A stretch of DNA of 64,000 nucleotides from Thiotrichales bacterium (GCA_016938655.1 JAFGUG010000011.1:1-64000); one strand, 5' to 3'. Positions 35,504 through 44,253 are shown, counted from the stretch's first letter. A program made the numbers and translations. Notes: a model not told the origin generated them from the letters alone.

Positions 35504-35534
35504 AAGGTGAGGTTTCAATAGAAAGCCTCACCTT
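35504..35534 (-). terminator. Intercistronic hairpin between potF-like gene and potA
   Basis: Positions 35504-35516 pair with 35521-35534 (13 pairs, one bulged G) around a 4-nt loop; on the minus strand TTTTATTATTT follows. It can attenuate readthrough so that the binding protein is made in excess over the membrane subunits. Confidence 0.6.
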
Positions 35535-35564
35535 ATACATCCGATTTGAAACAGATTAAAGCGG

Positions 35565-36668
35565 TTATTGACCGGTTTTAATTCGTGTCCAAGCACGGTT
35601 CATATTTCGTGACTCTTTATCTTTTGGATTTTTAATCACCATAAAGTTTTTACGCGTGTCTTCAGAGGGATAAATCCCTTCATCATTACGCACTTCTTCA
35701 TCTAATAACTCGGTCGCTTTGCTGTTGGCATTGGCATAAGCCACATAGTTAGAGATAGGCGCAATCACTTCCGGTTGCAGTAAGTAGTTAATAAACAGGT
35801 GGGCCGCTTTAGGGTTGGGTGCATCCGCTGGAATCACCATCACATCTGTCCAAACCACCGCACCTTCTTTGGGTGCAAAGTAAGCGATTTCAACCCCGTT
35901 TTTAGCTTCGTCAGCACGATCACGCGCCTGTAATACATCACCAGAGTAACCGTGCGCGACACATAAATCGCCATTTGCTAAATCGTTAATGTATTGCGAA
36001 GAGTGGAAGTAGCGAATATAAGGGCGTGCTTCGGTGATCGTATTAACCGCTTTTTCAATTGAAGCTTTGCTAAAGTCGTCTGTTGGTTCCGCTTTGTAAG
36101 CGTGTGCTGCGGCAAATACTTCGGTAGCATCGTCCATTAACGAGATACCACACTTAGATAGCTTTTCAGCCACTTTAGGGTCAAAAAACAGTCCCCAAGT
36201 ATCCAGCGGGTAGTCGTCGCCTAAAATCGCTTTGACTTTCTTAACGTTCACTCCAATGCCGGTGGTACCCCACATATAAGGGACTGCGTATGCATTACCG
36301 GTATCAATATCTGCTAGCGATTGCATAATGCCGGCATCCAGATTGGCGTAATTGGTTAACACCGTTTTATCTAACTTTTGGTAAAGCCCCGCTTTAATGT
36401 GACGTTCAACGAACGGGCGAGCCGTTGGGAACACTAAATCGTAGCCACTTTTACCGGCCAATAACTTTGCTTCTAGCACTTCGTTAGAGTCGTAGACATC
36501 ATAAATGACTTTGATTCCGGTTTTGGTTTCAAAGTTTTTAAGTGTGTCTTCCGCAATATAGTCCGACCAGTTATATACGTGCAGCTCTTCTTGAGCTTGT
36601 GCCGATAAAGCAAAGCTTAGGGTTGAGATAGCCAAAATCGATTTAAAAGGGGATAGCCAAGTTTTCAT
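35565..36668 (-). CDS. potF: Polyamine-binding periplasmic protein PotD/PotF-type
   Basis: A 367-residue exported solute-binding protein (signal peptide ending near ALSAQAQEE). The family start ELHVYNWSDYIAEDTLKNFE and the segments AVPYMWGTTGIGVN and CVAHGYSGDV mark the PotD/PotF family, which delivers putrescine or spermidine to the PotABC complex. The frame opens at 36746, but the ATG at 36668 with TTTGGAGAA about 9 nt upstream starts directly at a signal peptide. First gene of the operon. Confidence 0.93.
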   Translation of the reverse strand: MKTWLSPFKSILAISTLSFALSAQAQEELHVYNWSDYIAEDTLKNFETKTGIKVIYDVYDSNEVLEAKLLAGKSGYDLVFPTARPFVERHIKAGLYQKLDKTVLTNYANLDAGIMQSLADIDTGNAYAVPYMWGTTGIGVNVKKVKAILGDDYPLDTWGLFFDPKVAEKLSKCGISLMDDATEVFAAAHAYKAEPTDDFSKASIEKAVNTITEARPYIRYFHSSQYINDLANGDLCVAHGYSGDVLQARDRADEAKNGVEIAYFAPKEGAVVWTDVMVIPADAPNPKAAHLFINYLLQPEVIAPISNYVAYANANSKATELLDEEVRNDEGIYPSEDTRKNFMVIKNPKDKESRNMNRAWTRIKTGQ

Positions 36669-36833
36669 GAATTTTATTCTCCAAAAGAACAAAAATGGGT
36701 TTGAATTAACGTCAAACACCCGTGGTAGAAGGACGGTTGATAACACAGTCCAAAAAATGAACTTTATACAAGAATGCTCAGAAATAAAAGCATTATTTTA
36801 GGTAGGAGAGAGGTTTCTTTTAAAATAAAAAAT

Positions 36834-36861
36834 CCTCGATAAATGTAGGGATTTATCGAGG
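36834..36861 (-). terminator. Terminator of the PEP-CTERM gene
   Basis: CCTCGATAAAT (36834-36844) pairs perfectly with ATTTATCGAGG (36851-36861) around 6 nt; on the minus strand ATTTTTTATTTT follows. Confidence 0.88.
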
Positions 36862-36921
36862 CTTCAGTATAACCCACTAATCGAAATTAGCCGGTTTTAT
36901 GTTTTGTGTGTGTTTTGTTGA

Positions 36922-37476
36922 TTAAGCCGTTTTACGACGACGTGCCATAAAGCCAACTAAGCCTAAACCGGCAAGCATTAATGCGTAAGTGCTTGGCTCT
37001 GGAACGGCAGAGGTGATATTTTGGACAGAAGAAGAGATAGGTGAAATGTTTAAGTTGTACTCATAATCGTTTTGAGCATTACCAGTGAGCATTAAGATAT
37101 GTTCGCCAGCAGACAGTTCAAGTTCAGCAGTGGCACTTGAAGATGTAACTATAAATCCACCAGAGGTTGCAGTATTAATTGCGTTTCCATTAATAGACGC
37201 AGACGTAAATTCTACAAAATCAGAAGTTCCAAATATTAAACTAAGTATAGGAAAGAATTGTGTATCGCTTGCATTTACATTGGTAGTTGTAAAGTCTTCA
37301 TCAATATAAAAAGTAAAGGTATCAGTAAATACACCGTTTACTGCATCTTTAACGGTAATTGTCTCATTGTAAATCCCATCTGCATTGTCAGAAAAAATTT
37401 CATAAGTTGCCGCATTAGAAACGCTTGCTAATGCAAATAAGCTTGCCGCCAAAAAGGGTCTGAGTAAAAATTTCAT
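36922..37476 (-). CDS. PEP-CTERM sorting-domain exported protein
   Basis: A 184-residue exported protein with an N-terminal signal peptide (ending near SVSNAAT) and a C-terminal sorting signal AVPEPSTYALMLAGLGL followed by ARRRK, the tripartite PEP motif, transmembrane helix and basic tail recognised by exosortase. The middle is a small beta-rich domain poor in charged residues. Such proteins are anchored or released at the surface and linked to extracellular polysaccharide. No exosortase gene lies in this window. The gene has its own terminator and a riboswitch-like leader; base composition is AT-rich. Confidence 0.9.
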   Translation of the reverse strand: MKFLLRPFLAASLFALASVSNAATYEIFSDNADGIYNETITVKDAVNGVFTDTFTFYIDEDFTTTNVNASDTQFFPILSLIFGTSDFVEFTSASINGNAINTATSGGFIVTSSSATAELELSAGEHILMLTGNAQNDYEYNLNISPISSSVQNITSAVPEPSTYALMLAGLGLVGFMARRRKTA

Positions 37477-37509
37477 TTTAAAAGGTTCTCTATTCTAATA
37501 GGGAATTTA

Positions 37510-37580
37510 AGCTTGCAACCCAGTCATGCCTTTGGCATCTGTGGCTTTCCTTGCGTTTCGCAAGGCCTTAGCAGTGATTC
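37510..37580 (-). ncRNA. Cyclic di-GMP-I-like (GEMM) riboswitch
   Basis: In the minus-strand leader of the PEP-CTERM gene a hairpin CCTTGCG/CGCAAGG with AAA loop is followed by AAAGCCACAG, a stem ATGCC/GGCAT, then GACTGGGTTGC. The order GCC-A-CAG-stem-GA-CTG-GGTTGC matches the second half of the c-di-GMP-I aptamer (AAAGCC, paired triplet, GGGTTGC). The first arm is shorter than consensus and lacks GACGC before AAAGCC. c-di-GMP-I riboswitches ahead of PEP-CTERM genes are known. It starts about 35 bp before the start codon. Confidence 0.6.
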
Positions 37581-37654
37581 GCTTGATTTAATACAAATAA
37601 ATTATTTAATTGCTTAAGATAGCACAACTTAAACCAATGAAATTTAAATATTTT

Positions 37655-38944
37655 TTATATGGGTATAATTTTTTTTACTGAACTGGTTCTTTGCAGGGTA
37701 AGCAGGTCGTCTTTTAAATGCCTTAACGCACGTTGTTCAATGGTTTTAATAAGCGATTGCTGATGTTCTGGAAGATTACAAAAAGGCGAGGCGGCACCAA
37801 AGTCTGTAAGTAGGATATTGGCTTGTTCGTCTAATAGAATATTGTGAGCATACAAGTCACCATGACACAGTTGTTGGGTGTGGAGGTGCGTTAAAACATC
37901 GGTGACTTGCAGCAAAATCTTTTCGACTTGTTCTAGGGTTAATGAAAAACCGTCGGCAAAATGATCACGGGTGCAGCTTTTAAAGCAGGGTGGCAGACCT
38001 AAGTTAGCGTAGGTTTCTGGAATACGCTCCATAACCAGGCCTGCTTGTTTTGCGGTTTGTGTTTTGTCTAATTCATCTGACTCTGGCGGTGCGCATACCT
38101 CGGCCAGTATATTCACTAAATTCGCATGTTGACCGGCCATGACACAGGCATTTAATTCGTCTTCGGGATACCCGTCACTGGTTACCGCGCCTTTAAACAA
38201 CTTGACCGCTAAAGCATGTTTGGGAGGTGTTTGTAAATGAGCGTGCGGCCTCCAGTTGGCTTGATAGATCAGGCCAGACGCACCTTCGCCAAGCAGGGTG
38301 TTTATTTCAAGGTCATCCAGCGTGACGGTTGGTAAGCGGTTATTCAGCAAATCGGTTTTAGCAGATTGCGTGAGTTGCTCTGTTTTACAAAGCGGATTAC
38401 CGGCAAAGGCCAACCAAGCTAAATTGGGTAGGGTGAGTAGCCAATCTGGCAGAGAGGGTAACTGATTAGCGGAGAGGCGAATCAATTGCAGGTTTTCACA
38501 GTTGGCCATGGAATTGGGCAGGGCGTTCAGTTGATTACCCGCCAGCATTAATTTTTGTAAGCGGGTGAGATTGCCAATGGATTCTGGCAGAGCGTTGATT
38601 TGGTTGTCGGTGAGGATTAACCAGCGCGTTTGTGGTGGCAGACTGTCTTCCGGTACGGTTTTAATTTGGTTCGCTTTAAAGCCAATCATCTCAAGGTTTT
38701 GACATTGTCCAAGCACCATCGGGAAGTGATCAAACTGATTCTCGGAGAGAAACAGAATCTTAAGGTTTTGCAAACGCGCAAAGTCATCCGGCAACGCACG
38801 GAGCTGATTGCCAGAGAGGTCGAGGATCTCTAAGGAATCGGCCAGCGTAAACAGTTCGTCTGGGAAATCGGTTAAGTTTTCAACTAATTTCACTCGGGTT
38901 GTGCCAAGCAGTTCGCCCGCTTGCAATTGTTTTAAGGTTTGCAA
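37655..38944 (-). CDS. Leucine-rich repeat protein fused to a protein kinase
   Basis: A 429-residue protein. Residues about 25-195 are seven or so bacterial LRRs (LEILDLSGNQLRALPDDFARL, LQKLMLAGNQLNALPNSM type units). A protein kinase domain follows from about 215 with a Gly-rich loop LLGEGASGLIYQA, Lys in ALAVKLFKG, catalytic HGDLYAHNILLD near 358 and DFG in LTDFGAAS. HGD replaces HRD, and the C-terminal lobe is short. Probably a cytoplasmic sensor kinase; substrate unknown. It begins at TTG 38944, no in-frame ATG precedes the LRRs, and an iterated-palindrome variant (38948-38959) covers its ribosome-binding region. Confidence 0.8.
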   Translation of the reverse strand: MQTLKQLQAGELLGTTRVKLVENLTDFPDELFTLADSLEILDLSGNQLRALPDDFARLQNLKILFLSENQFDHFPMVLGQCQNLEMIGFKANQIKTVPEDSLPPQTRWLILTDNQINALPESIGNLTRLQKLMLAGNQLNALPNSMANCENLQLIRLSANQLPSLPDWLLTLPNLAWLAFAGNPLCKTEQLTQSAKTDLLNNRLPTVTLDDLEINTLLGEGASGLIYQANWRPHAHLQTPPKHALAVKLFKGAVTSDGYPEDELNACVMAGQHANLVNILAEVCAPPESDELDKTQTAKQAGLVMERIPETYANLGLPPCFKSCTRDHFADGFSLTLEQVEKILLQVTDVLTHLHTQQLCHGDLYAHNILLDEQANILLTDFGAASPFCNLPEHQQSLIKTIEQRALRHLKDDLLTLQRTSSVKKIIPI

Positions 38945-38993
38945 GTTAGCAGGCCTGTTGATTTTTGTAAGCGGAATGTAAGGTGCGCATAAC

Positions 38994-39332
38994 TTAAATC
39001 ATGCCCTTTTTCTGGGCGCCTAACCCAATCAGGTAGAAACCGCCAATAATCACAATCGGCAACCAAACATCGCTAATGTCGCGCAGTAGGTTGGTCACCA
39101 GCGGCGTTACGAACGAGGTTATAAAGGCAAACCCAAATGCACAGAACAATACAAACAAAGTGATTTTTAAAAAGAACTGCAACGAGCCGATCTGTTTTTT
39201 AAACGCGGCGGTAATGTTGTTGCCATAAATAACCAATAAGGTTGCGGCCATTGAAAGGCCAATTTCGTTCAGGTAAGGCTTCATCCAGCCGGCAAGCGTG
39301 CTTAAAACGTCGGTTACAAAGGTAAAGTCCAT
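38994..39332 (-). CDS. DUF3392 family inner-membrane protein
   Basis: A 112-residue hydrophobic protein with three transmembrane helices (about 24-43, 54-76 and 87-106), matching DUF3392. Function unknown. Ribosome-binding site GAGAGACC immediately precedes the ATG. It lies 49 bp ahead of the LRR-kinase on the same strand and is probably co-transcribed. A 12-bp tandem repeat is present about 90 bp upstream. Confidence 0.8.
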   Translation of the reverse strand: MDFTFVTDVLSTLAGWMKPYLNEIGLSMAATLLVIYGNNITAAFKKQIGSLQFFLKITLFVLFCAFGFAFITSFVTPLVTNLLRDISDVWLPIVIIGGFYLIGLGAQKKGMI

Positions 39333-39422
39333 AGGTCTCTCGGGTAATTAAGGTTATTTGGGGTCATTGAGTGGCGCTCAATTTTGCGGATATTGAAACA
39401 CATTTTTCGTAAGGGTGGTATT

Positions 39423-39482
39423 CGCTTATTAAACCGCTTGGTAAACCGCTTATTAAAGCGCTTGGTAAATCACTTGGTAAGA
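39423..39482. repeat. Five-copy 12-bp tandem repeat
   Basis: Units CGCTTATTAAAC, CGCTTGGTAAAC, CGCTTATTAAAG, CGCTTGGTAAAT and CACTTGGTAAGA follow head to tail without gaps. The first four alternate between ATT and GGT types, suggesting an earlier 24-bp duplication. It lies upstream of the DUF3392 gene, where copy number could affect expression. Confidence 0.8.
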
Positions 39483-39511
39483 TGGTTTTGATTCTGCTTT
39501 TTGGTCAGCAT

Positions 39512-39536
39512 AAAAAAAGGGCAATTAAGCCCTTTT
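39512..39536 (-). terminator. Terminator of the SYLF gene
   Basis: AAAAGGGC (39515-39522) pairs with GCCCTTTT (39529-39536) around 6 nt; on the minus strand the tail is seven T. Confidence 0.85.
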
Positions 39537-39564
39537 AAGTCGATCGCTTTTTGGGCGCTCGGAA

Positions 39565-40164
39565 TTACTCCATTAAGCCCATATCACCGGCTTCGCCTTT
39601 TGGGGTAAAGGTAAAGGTTTGACCTGCCAACGATGCTTCGTACATTAAGCCGCCTTTAATGATCATAAAGGTGGCCATGCCTTTGTAGTATTTGCCGGTG
39701 GTTTTGTTTTCGTCTTGGTTCACACCCGCAGATGCGCCAAGTCCTTTGGTAGACGCTTCTGCTGACGCGCCCGCGGTAATCACCGCAGCCGAAGCTTGCG
39801 CTGAAAACTCAAAGTTACCTTTAGTAAAGTCGTTATAAGCTCGTTCATCTTGGAAGAAGATAATTTGACTATACGCTTGCCCACCTAACTGAAAGCCCCA
39901 GCTTAGTTGCCAAAGTTCGGCATCGCCCATGTGCTTTAAACCTTTGTAAACTCGCCCTTGACCAAATGCACCGCCTAAGCCAATCCCCACTTTACCAACA
40001 GTGGGAAACACTGCAAAACCGTAAGCGTCGGCAAAAAAGTCTTTGGATTGATTGGCTTTGTGAAAGCGTTCAACCGTCTCGTTGTACTGGTCAGCTGAGG
40101 CATTGGCGGTGAATAGGCCAAAGGTTAACAGAGCAACCAAAAAGAGCGGAATGGATTTTTGCAT
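39565..40164 (-). CDS. Exported SYLF-domain lipid-binding protein (YSC84-like)
   Basis: A 199-residue exported protein with a signal peptide ending near TANASADQY. The SYLF domain shows FFADAYGFAVFPTVGKVGIGLGGAFGQGRVY and LGGQAYSQIIFFQDERAYNDF. SYLF proteins bind phosphoinositides in eukaryotes; in bacteria they are periplasmic or outer-membrane associated with unknown function. A strong AGGAG is 8 nt before the ATG. Confidence 0.85.
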   Translation of the reverse strand: MQKSIPLFLVALLTFGLFTANASADQYNETVERFHKANQSKDFFADAYGFAVFPTVGKVGIGLGGAFGQGRVYKGLKHMGDAELWQLSWGFQLGGQAYSQIIFFQDERAYNDFTKGNFEFSAQASAAVITAGASAEASTKGLGASAGVNQDENKTTGKYYKGMATFMIIKGGLMYEASLAGQTFTFTPKGEAGDMGLME

Positions 40165-40565
40165 AAATAACTCCTGTGCGATGTGAACCGGAAAAGGTTT
40201 TAAATAAAACGCTTTCTGGCGTGATTAACAATCAATTTACGGTTAATCATTGGGTTCAGTGATAGTTTGTTTGCAGACATTATAAAGAATTACCGGCCAG
40301 ACAAAACGCTTAAATATGAAGATAGCGTTTAGATTCGTTAAACCCCTTTATTTTGCGTTATGGTTCTTTTTTTAGAGGACAAAGGTTAAAAATAAATAGA
40401 GCATAGAAGGGGTTTCTTCGTTTTACGAAGGGCGGCTTTTTGCGTATAGTTAGCAAGGTTACTACTTTTAAACCATTAAACCGCTGGGTGGACACAGTTA
40501 GCAGGCCTGCTAAGTTTTCAAACATCTGTTTTTAAAGAGATTATAAAGCGCAAATTGGGGGCGAT
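40165..40565. other. Divergent intergenic region between SYLF and lemA
   Basis: 401 bp without a credible open frame. It holds promoters for both directions, not resolved by eye, AT-rich tracts around 40290-40400, and one extended iterated palindrome at 40498-40513. Confidence 0.6.
40498..40513. repeat. Iterated palindrome, perfect 16-bp copy (intergenic)
   Basis: TTAGCAGGCCTGCTAA, 53 bp before the lemA start and probably in its leader. Confidence 0.85.
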
Positions 40566-41162
40566 ATGGGCACATTTTTGATGATTTTATTGGGTTTACT
40601 GGTGTTGATCATTGTCTATATGATTATCATTTTTAACACGTTGGTGAGTTTGCGTAACCGATTCTTAAATGCGTTTTCGCAAATTGAGGTGCAATTAAAA
40701 CGTCGTCACGACCTGATTCCTAATATTGTTAAGGTTGCAAAGCAAGCGATGACTCATGAACGTGAAACGCTTGAAGCAGTGGTGCAAGCACGTAACAACG
40801 CCGCAGGCCTGTTGCAAGAGGCCGCTAAACACCCATACAGCAATCAAAGTATTGCGCAACTGGCGCAAGGTGAAGCCAGTTTAAACGATGCCCTAATGCG
40901 TTTGAATGTGGTCATGGAAGCCTACCCTGATTTGAAAACTAACGCCAATATGTTGCAACTTACCGAAGAGTTGAGCACCACCGAGAATAAAGTGGCGTTT
41001 TCACGTCAGTCTTATAACGATTCGGTGATGTTCTACAACACCTACCGTCAAAGCTTTCCAAATAGTATCGTGGCCAATAGTTTTGGTCACGGTCACGATG
41101 CCCAGTTGTTAGAGTTTGCCGATACCAAGGCGATTCAAGCGGTTCCGGAAGTGTCGTTTTAA
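40566..41162 (+). CDS. lemA: LemA family protein
   Basis: A 198-residue protein with one N-terminal transmembrane helix (residues 2-24) and a helical LemA domain showing SLRNRFLNAFSQIEVQLKRR, DLIPNIVKVAKQAMTHE, LTEELSTTENKVAFSRQ and FNDSVMFYN-type sequence (YNDSVMFYNTYRQSFP). It precedes an HtpX/M48 protease gene, a common pairing in which LemA is thought to assist the protease. An iterated-palindrome variant at 40803-40813 encodes AAGLLQ. Confidence 0.92.
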   Translation: MGTFLMILLGLLVLIIVYMIIIFNTLVSLRNRFLNAFSQIEVQLKRRHDLIPNIVKVAKQAMTHERETLEAVVQARNNAAGLLQEAAKHPYSNQSIAQLAQGEASLNDALMRLNVVMEAYPDLKTNANMLQLTEELSTTENKVAFSRQSYNDSVMFYNTYRQSFPNSIVANSFGHGHDAQLLEFADTKAIQAVPEVSF

Positions 41163-41253
41163 AGGCGGGTGGCGCCGTTATCGGCTTTTCAAAGTGGGAA
41201 GCTGGAACGGTGCTTTTTAACAGACCTACTCAAACGGTTCTCAATTACACGCC

Positions 41254-43269
41254 ATGAACTTCTTCGCCTCTCAAGAACGTGCCCGTAAAGCCACCCGCTG
41301 GTTGGTGGTTTTGTATCTGCTTGCCTTAGTGCTCATTACGTTTGTAAGCAGTTGGGTTCTGCTTATTTTATTGCGTCTTTTTGGTGTGCAATCTGGCTCC
41401 GTCCACGGCTCGTTTTTTCAACTGACCGCAAATGATTGGCTCCTTTTTAGTGCGGTGGCCACGTTTGTTCTGTTGGGGGCGTTTATTAGCTCTTATCTCA
41501 AAGCCCGTGAACTTTCCAAAGGTGGCAAGGTGGTGGCGTTGTCACTTGGTGGCCAAAAAATCTTAGCCAATACCCGTGATTTTAAGCAGCGGCAAGTTTT
41601 AAACGTAGTGGAAGAGATGGCCATTGCCTCGGGAATGCCCACGCCCGATGTGTATATTCTGCCCGACGAAGACGCCATTAACGCTTTTGCCGCCGGTTTA
41701 ACCCCAACCGATGCGGTCATTGGCTTGACCCAAGGTGCAGTGGATAAACTCAACCGAGCGCAACTGCAAGGGGTGGTCGGGCATGAATTTAGTCATATTT
41801 TAAATGGCGATATGCGCCTAAACATTCGTTTGATTATGTTGGTGACCGGCATTGAGTTTGTGGGCTTCGTTGGACGGGTGTTATCGGGTGGCGGGCGCAT
41901 TGGCTATGCTAGCCGTTCGCGCAGTCGTTCAAGCGGTCGTGCGGGTGGTAAAAGCTCCGGAGCAATTGTGTTGGTGGGACTGGTTTTACGCTTAATTGGC
42001 TGGTTTGGCGGCGTATTGGGTCGCATGATTCAAGCCGCAGTCAGTCGGCAACGTGAATATTTGGCGGATGCCTCGGCCGTACAATTTACCCGAGACCCCA
42101 CAGCGGTCGCCGATGCGTTAAAAGTGATTGGTGGTGATGAGCAGGGCACACGCTTAATTCACACCAACAGCACCCAGTTTACCCATCTGTTTTTTGGTCA
42201 AGTTTTTCGCACGCCCCTTAATTTTTTGTTTGCCACACATCCGCCACTAACCGAGCGTATAGAGCTGTTACAGCCCGGATGGGATGGGCAGTTTTTGCAA
42301 CCCACACCGCCATTGCAGCCAAACCATGACGAGTTAAATTCGCTCGATACTCAATCGGACAAACAGCATCAATTTCTAGAAACGTTGGCCACTGCGGCCA
42401 CGGTTTCGGCGGTGGGAGAGTTAGCTGCTCAGTCGGCATTAAACAAACAAATCAACCAAACCGATTACCGCAAACTGGCGCAGCGTGCGCAAGACCCTAG
42501 TGAGGCAATGGGCTTGGTGTTGGCGAGTTTACTGTTGAATAGTCATGACAGTGTCTCAGATACGTTAAAAGCGTTAGAAAATCTTCCCGCTTCTACCCAG
42601 CTTGCGTTGTCTGAGCTGATGACTGCGTTCTCTAGAAACCGCGGTTTTCCTGGGCTAGAGAAAATCGTTCACCATTGGTTGATGGCCTTGCCCGCAGTTC
42701 GATTAGAGCAGCGCTTAACTTTAATTGAGGGTGCACTGCCGGCACTCAAAGAGTTATCGGATCTTCAATATCACGATTTTAAAACCCTTATGAACACGAT
42801 TGTTGAGTTAGACGGTCAGGCCGATATTTATGAGCAGACCCTATTGCGTTTGGTCACGCGATTTTTAGAGGTGCACTTTGGGTTGGCCAAACCGTATCGT
42901 GTGCGCTACAAAAAGATTCAGCAAGTGCAGGTTCCTGTGCGCTTATTGCTGTCGATGATGGCGTTTTATGGTCACGCCAATGTAAATGATGTCGATTCAC
43001 AAGCACGCATCAAGGCAGCCTTTCACGCAGGTTTACAGGCCTGTGGTTTAGAACTTAGTGAACCTGTTCAGGTGAGTGCTTACTCCGAAAACGACTTTAA
43101 GCACGCCACCGAGATGCTCGCACACGGCTCGTTAACGGTAAAAAATCAACTTATGCAGGGTTTGCAAGCTTGTATTGAACACGATGGCCAGATTGCTGAG
43201 ATAGAACGCGAACTTATTTTAGCCATTTCCGCCACGCTTGACGCCCCCATTCCGCGTTTCAAAATTTAG
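41254..43269 (+). CDS. HtpX-like M48 family membrane metallopeptidase
   Basis: A 671-residue membrane protease. Two transmembrane helices (about 17-42 and 63-85) precede the zinc motif HEFSHILNGD (HEXXH) near residue 176, with the third ligand in QREYLADASAVQF. A second hydrophobic pair follows. The C-terminal 320 residues, after FLFATHPPLTERI, are an extra helical domain not found in E. coli HtpX; the acidic end is reminiscent of TerB-like modules. It probably degrades damaged membrane proteins with LemA as partner. Confidence 0.9.
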   Translation: MNFFASQERARKATRWLVVLYLLALVLITFVSSWVLLILLRLFGVQSGSVHGSFFQLTANDWLLFSAVATFVLLGAFISSYLKARELSKGGKVVALSLGGQKILANTRDFKQRQVLNVVEEMAIASGMPTPDVYILPDEDAINAFAAGLTPTDAVIGLTQGAVDKLNRAQLQGVVGHEFSHILNGDMRLNIRLIMLVTGIEFVGFVGRVLSGGGRIGYASRSRSRSSGRAGGKSSGAIVLVGLVLRLIGWFGGVLGRMIQAAVSRQREYLADASAVQFTRDPTAVADALKVIGGDEQGTRLIHTNSTQFTHLFFGQVFRTPLNFLFATHPPLTERIELLQPGWDGQFLQPTPPLQPNHDELNSLDTQSDKQHQFLETLATAATVSAVGELAAQSALNKQINQTDYRKLAQRAQDPSEAMGLVLASLLLNSHDSVSDTLKALENLPASTQLALSELMTAFSRNRGFPGLEKIVHHWLMALPAVRLEQRLTLIEGALPALKELSDLQYHDFKTLMNTIVELDGQADIYEQTLLRLVTRFLEVHFGLAKPYRVRYKKIQQVQVPVRLLLSMMAFYGHANVNDVDSQARIKAAFHAGLQACGLELSEPVQVSAYSENDFKHATEMLAHGSLTVKNQLMQGLQACIEHDGQIAEIERELILAISATLDAPIPRFKI

Positions 43270-43388
43270 CCTTTGACGCGCCTTTTTACTCAAAAAAACA
43301 ATTGCCAATTCAGTGGCTTGAGCGCATAATCCGCGCACTTAACAGCGCCCTTTTTATGGGCGTTGGGGTCTTTAAGAGAGGTGCGTAA

Positions 43389-44045
43389 ATGTCACTGGAT
43401 TTAACATTAGATTTAACCCCAACAAAGCTGGATTTGTTGCTCGATAATTTAGTTGAGCATGGTTGGTTTGAATGGCCAAATGCCGTCTCAGATAGTTTGT
43501 GTGAAGCGCTGTTAGCTGAGGTCGAAACCTATGATGAGGAGGGCGCTTTACAACGCGCGGGGGTGGGTCGAGGCGAACTGCACCAGCTAAACCGTGATGT
43601 GCGTCGTGATCAAATAAAGTGGTTAAATAGCCGAACGGCGGCACAAGTGCAATATTTGGCGCAGATGGCTGAGTTACAAATGCAGTTAAATCGGGCGTTG
43701 TTTTTGGGTCTGTTTGAATATGAATCGCACTTTGCGTTATACAAAAAAGGCGACTTTTATAAAAAACACCTCGACAGTTTTCGCGGTAATGCCAATCGAA
43801 TGGTGACCACCGTGCTTTATCTAAACCCGAACTGGCAGGCTGATTGGGGCGGGGAACTGGTGATTTACAACGAAGATTCAAGCCAAACCCTCGCCACCGT
43901 GTTACCCGAAATGGGCAAACTGGTGGTGTTTATGAGCGAACAGATTCCACACGAAGTGTTGCCCACCTTGCACCCACGTGTGAGCGTGGCCGGTTGGTTC
44001 CGCTTGAATAACAGCATTGCCGGAAATATCGACCCGGCTCGTTAA
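43389..44045 (+). CDS. 2-oxoglutarate/Fe(II)-dependent oxygenase (prolyl 4-hydroxylase type)
   Basis: A 218-residue dioxygenase with the HXD...H iron triad in YKKHLDSFRG and QIPHEVLPT, and the 2-oxoglutarate Arg in HPRVSVAGWFR. RMVTTVLYLNPNWQADWGGELVIY is the typical strand pair. Substrate unknown; bacterial relatives hydroxylate proline in proteins such as EF-Tu. Ribosome-binding site GAGAGG upstream. Monocistronic. Confidence 0.88.
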   Translation: MSLDLTLDLTPTKLDLLLDNLVEHGWFEWPNAVSDSLCEALLAEVETYDEEGALQRAGVGRGELHQLNRDVRRDQIKWLNSRTAAQVQYLAQMAELQMQLNRALFLGLFEYESHFALYKKGDFYKKHLDSFRGNANRMVTTVLYLNPNWQADWGGELVIYNEDSSQTLATVLPEMGKLVVFMSEQIPHEVLPTLHPRVSVAGWFRLNNSIAGNIDPAR

Positions 44046-44253
44046 ATTTATCTACTTTAAAATGAGCAGGCCTGTTCGCTTTTTAAGTGAGTATTCTGAA
44101 ATATTTTAATCTGCTAAATGTCATAAAACCGTCTTAAAAAGCCTTTAAAAACAAGTCTTAAAATACGTTATCATAATCTTCCAATTTTTAAATGAATCTT
44201 AAAACTCAGCAGGACTGCTGGGTTCGAGTGGTGTTGTTTTCGGTAAAAGAGCG
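44046..44253. other. Intergenic region with two diverged palindrome copies
   Basis: 208 bp. It contains AGCAGGCCTGTT at 44065-44076 and AGCAGGACTGCT at 44208-44219, each one substitution away from the 12-bp core, and AT-rich sequence that may hold the ggt promoter. Confidence 0.6.

Noticed and set aside
39423..39482. CRISPR array
   Set aside because: Units are 12 bp, contiguous and without spacers; no cas genes nearby.
43345..43361. CGCCC/GGGCG hairpin before the 2OG oxygenase as a terminator
   Set aside because: Five-pair stem with no T tract; probably chance or leader structure.
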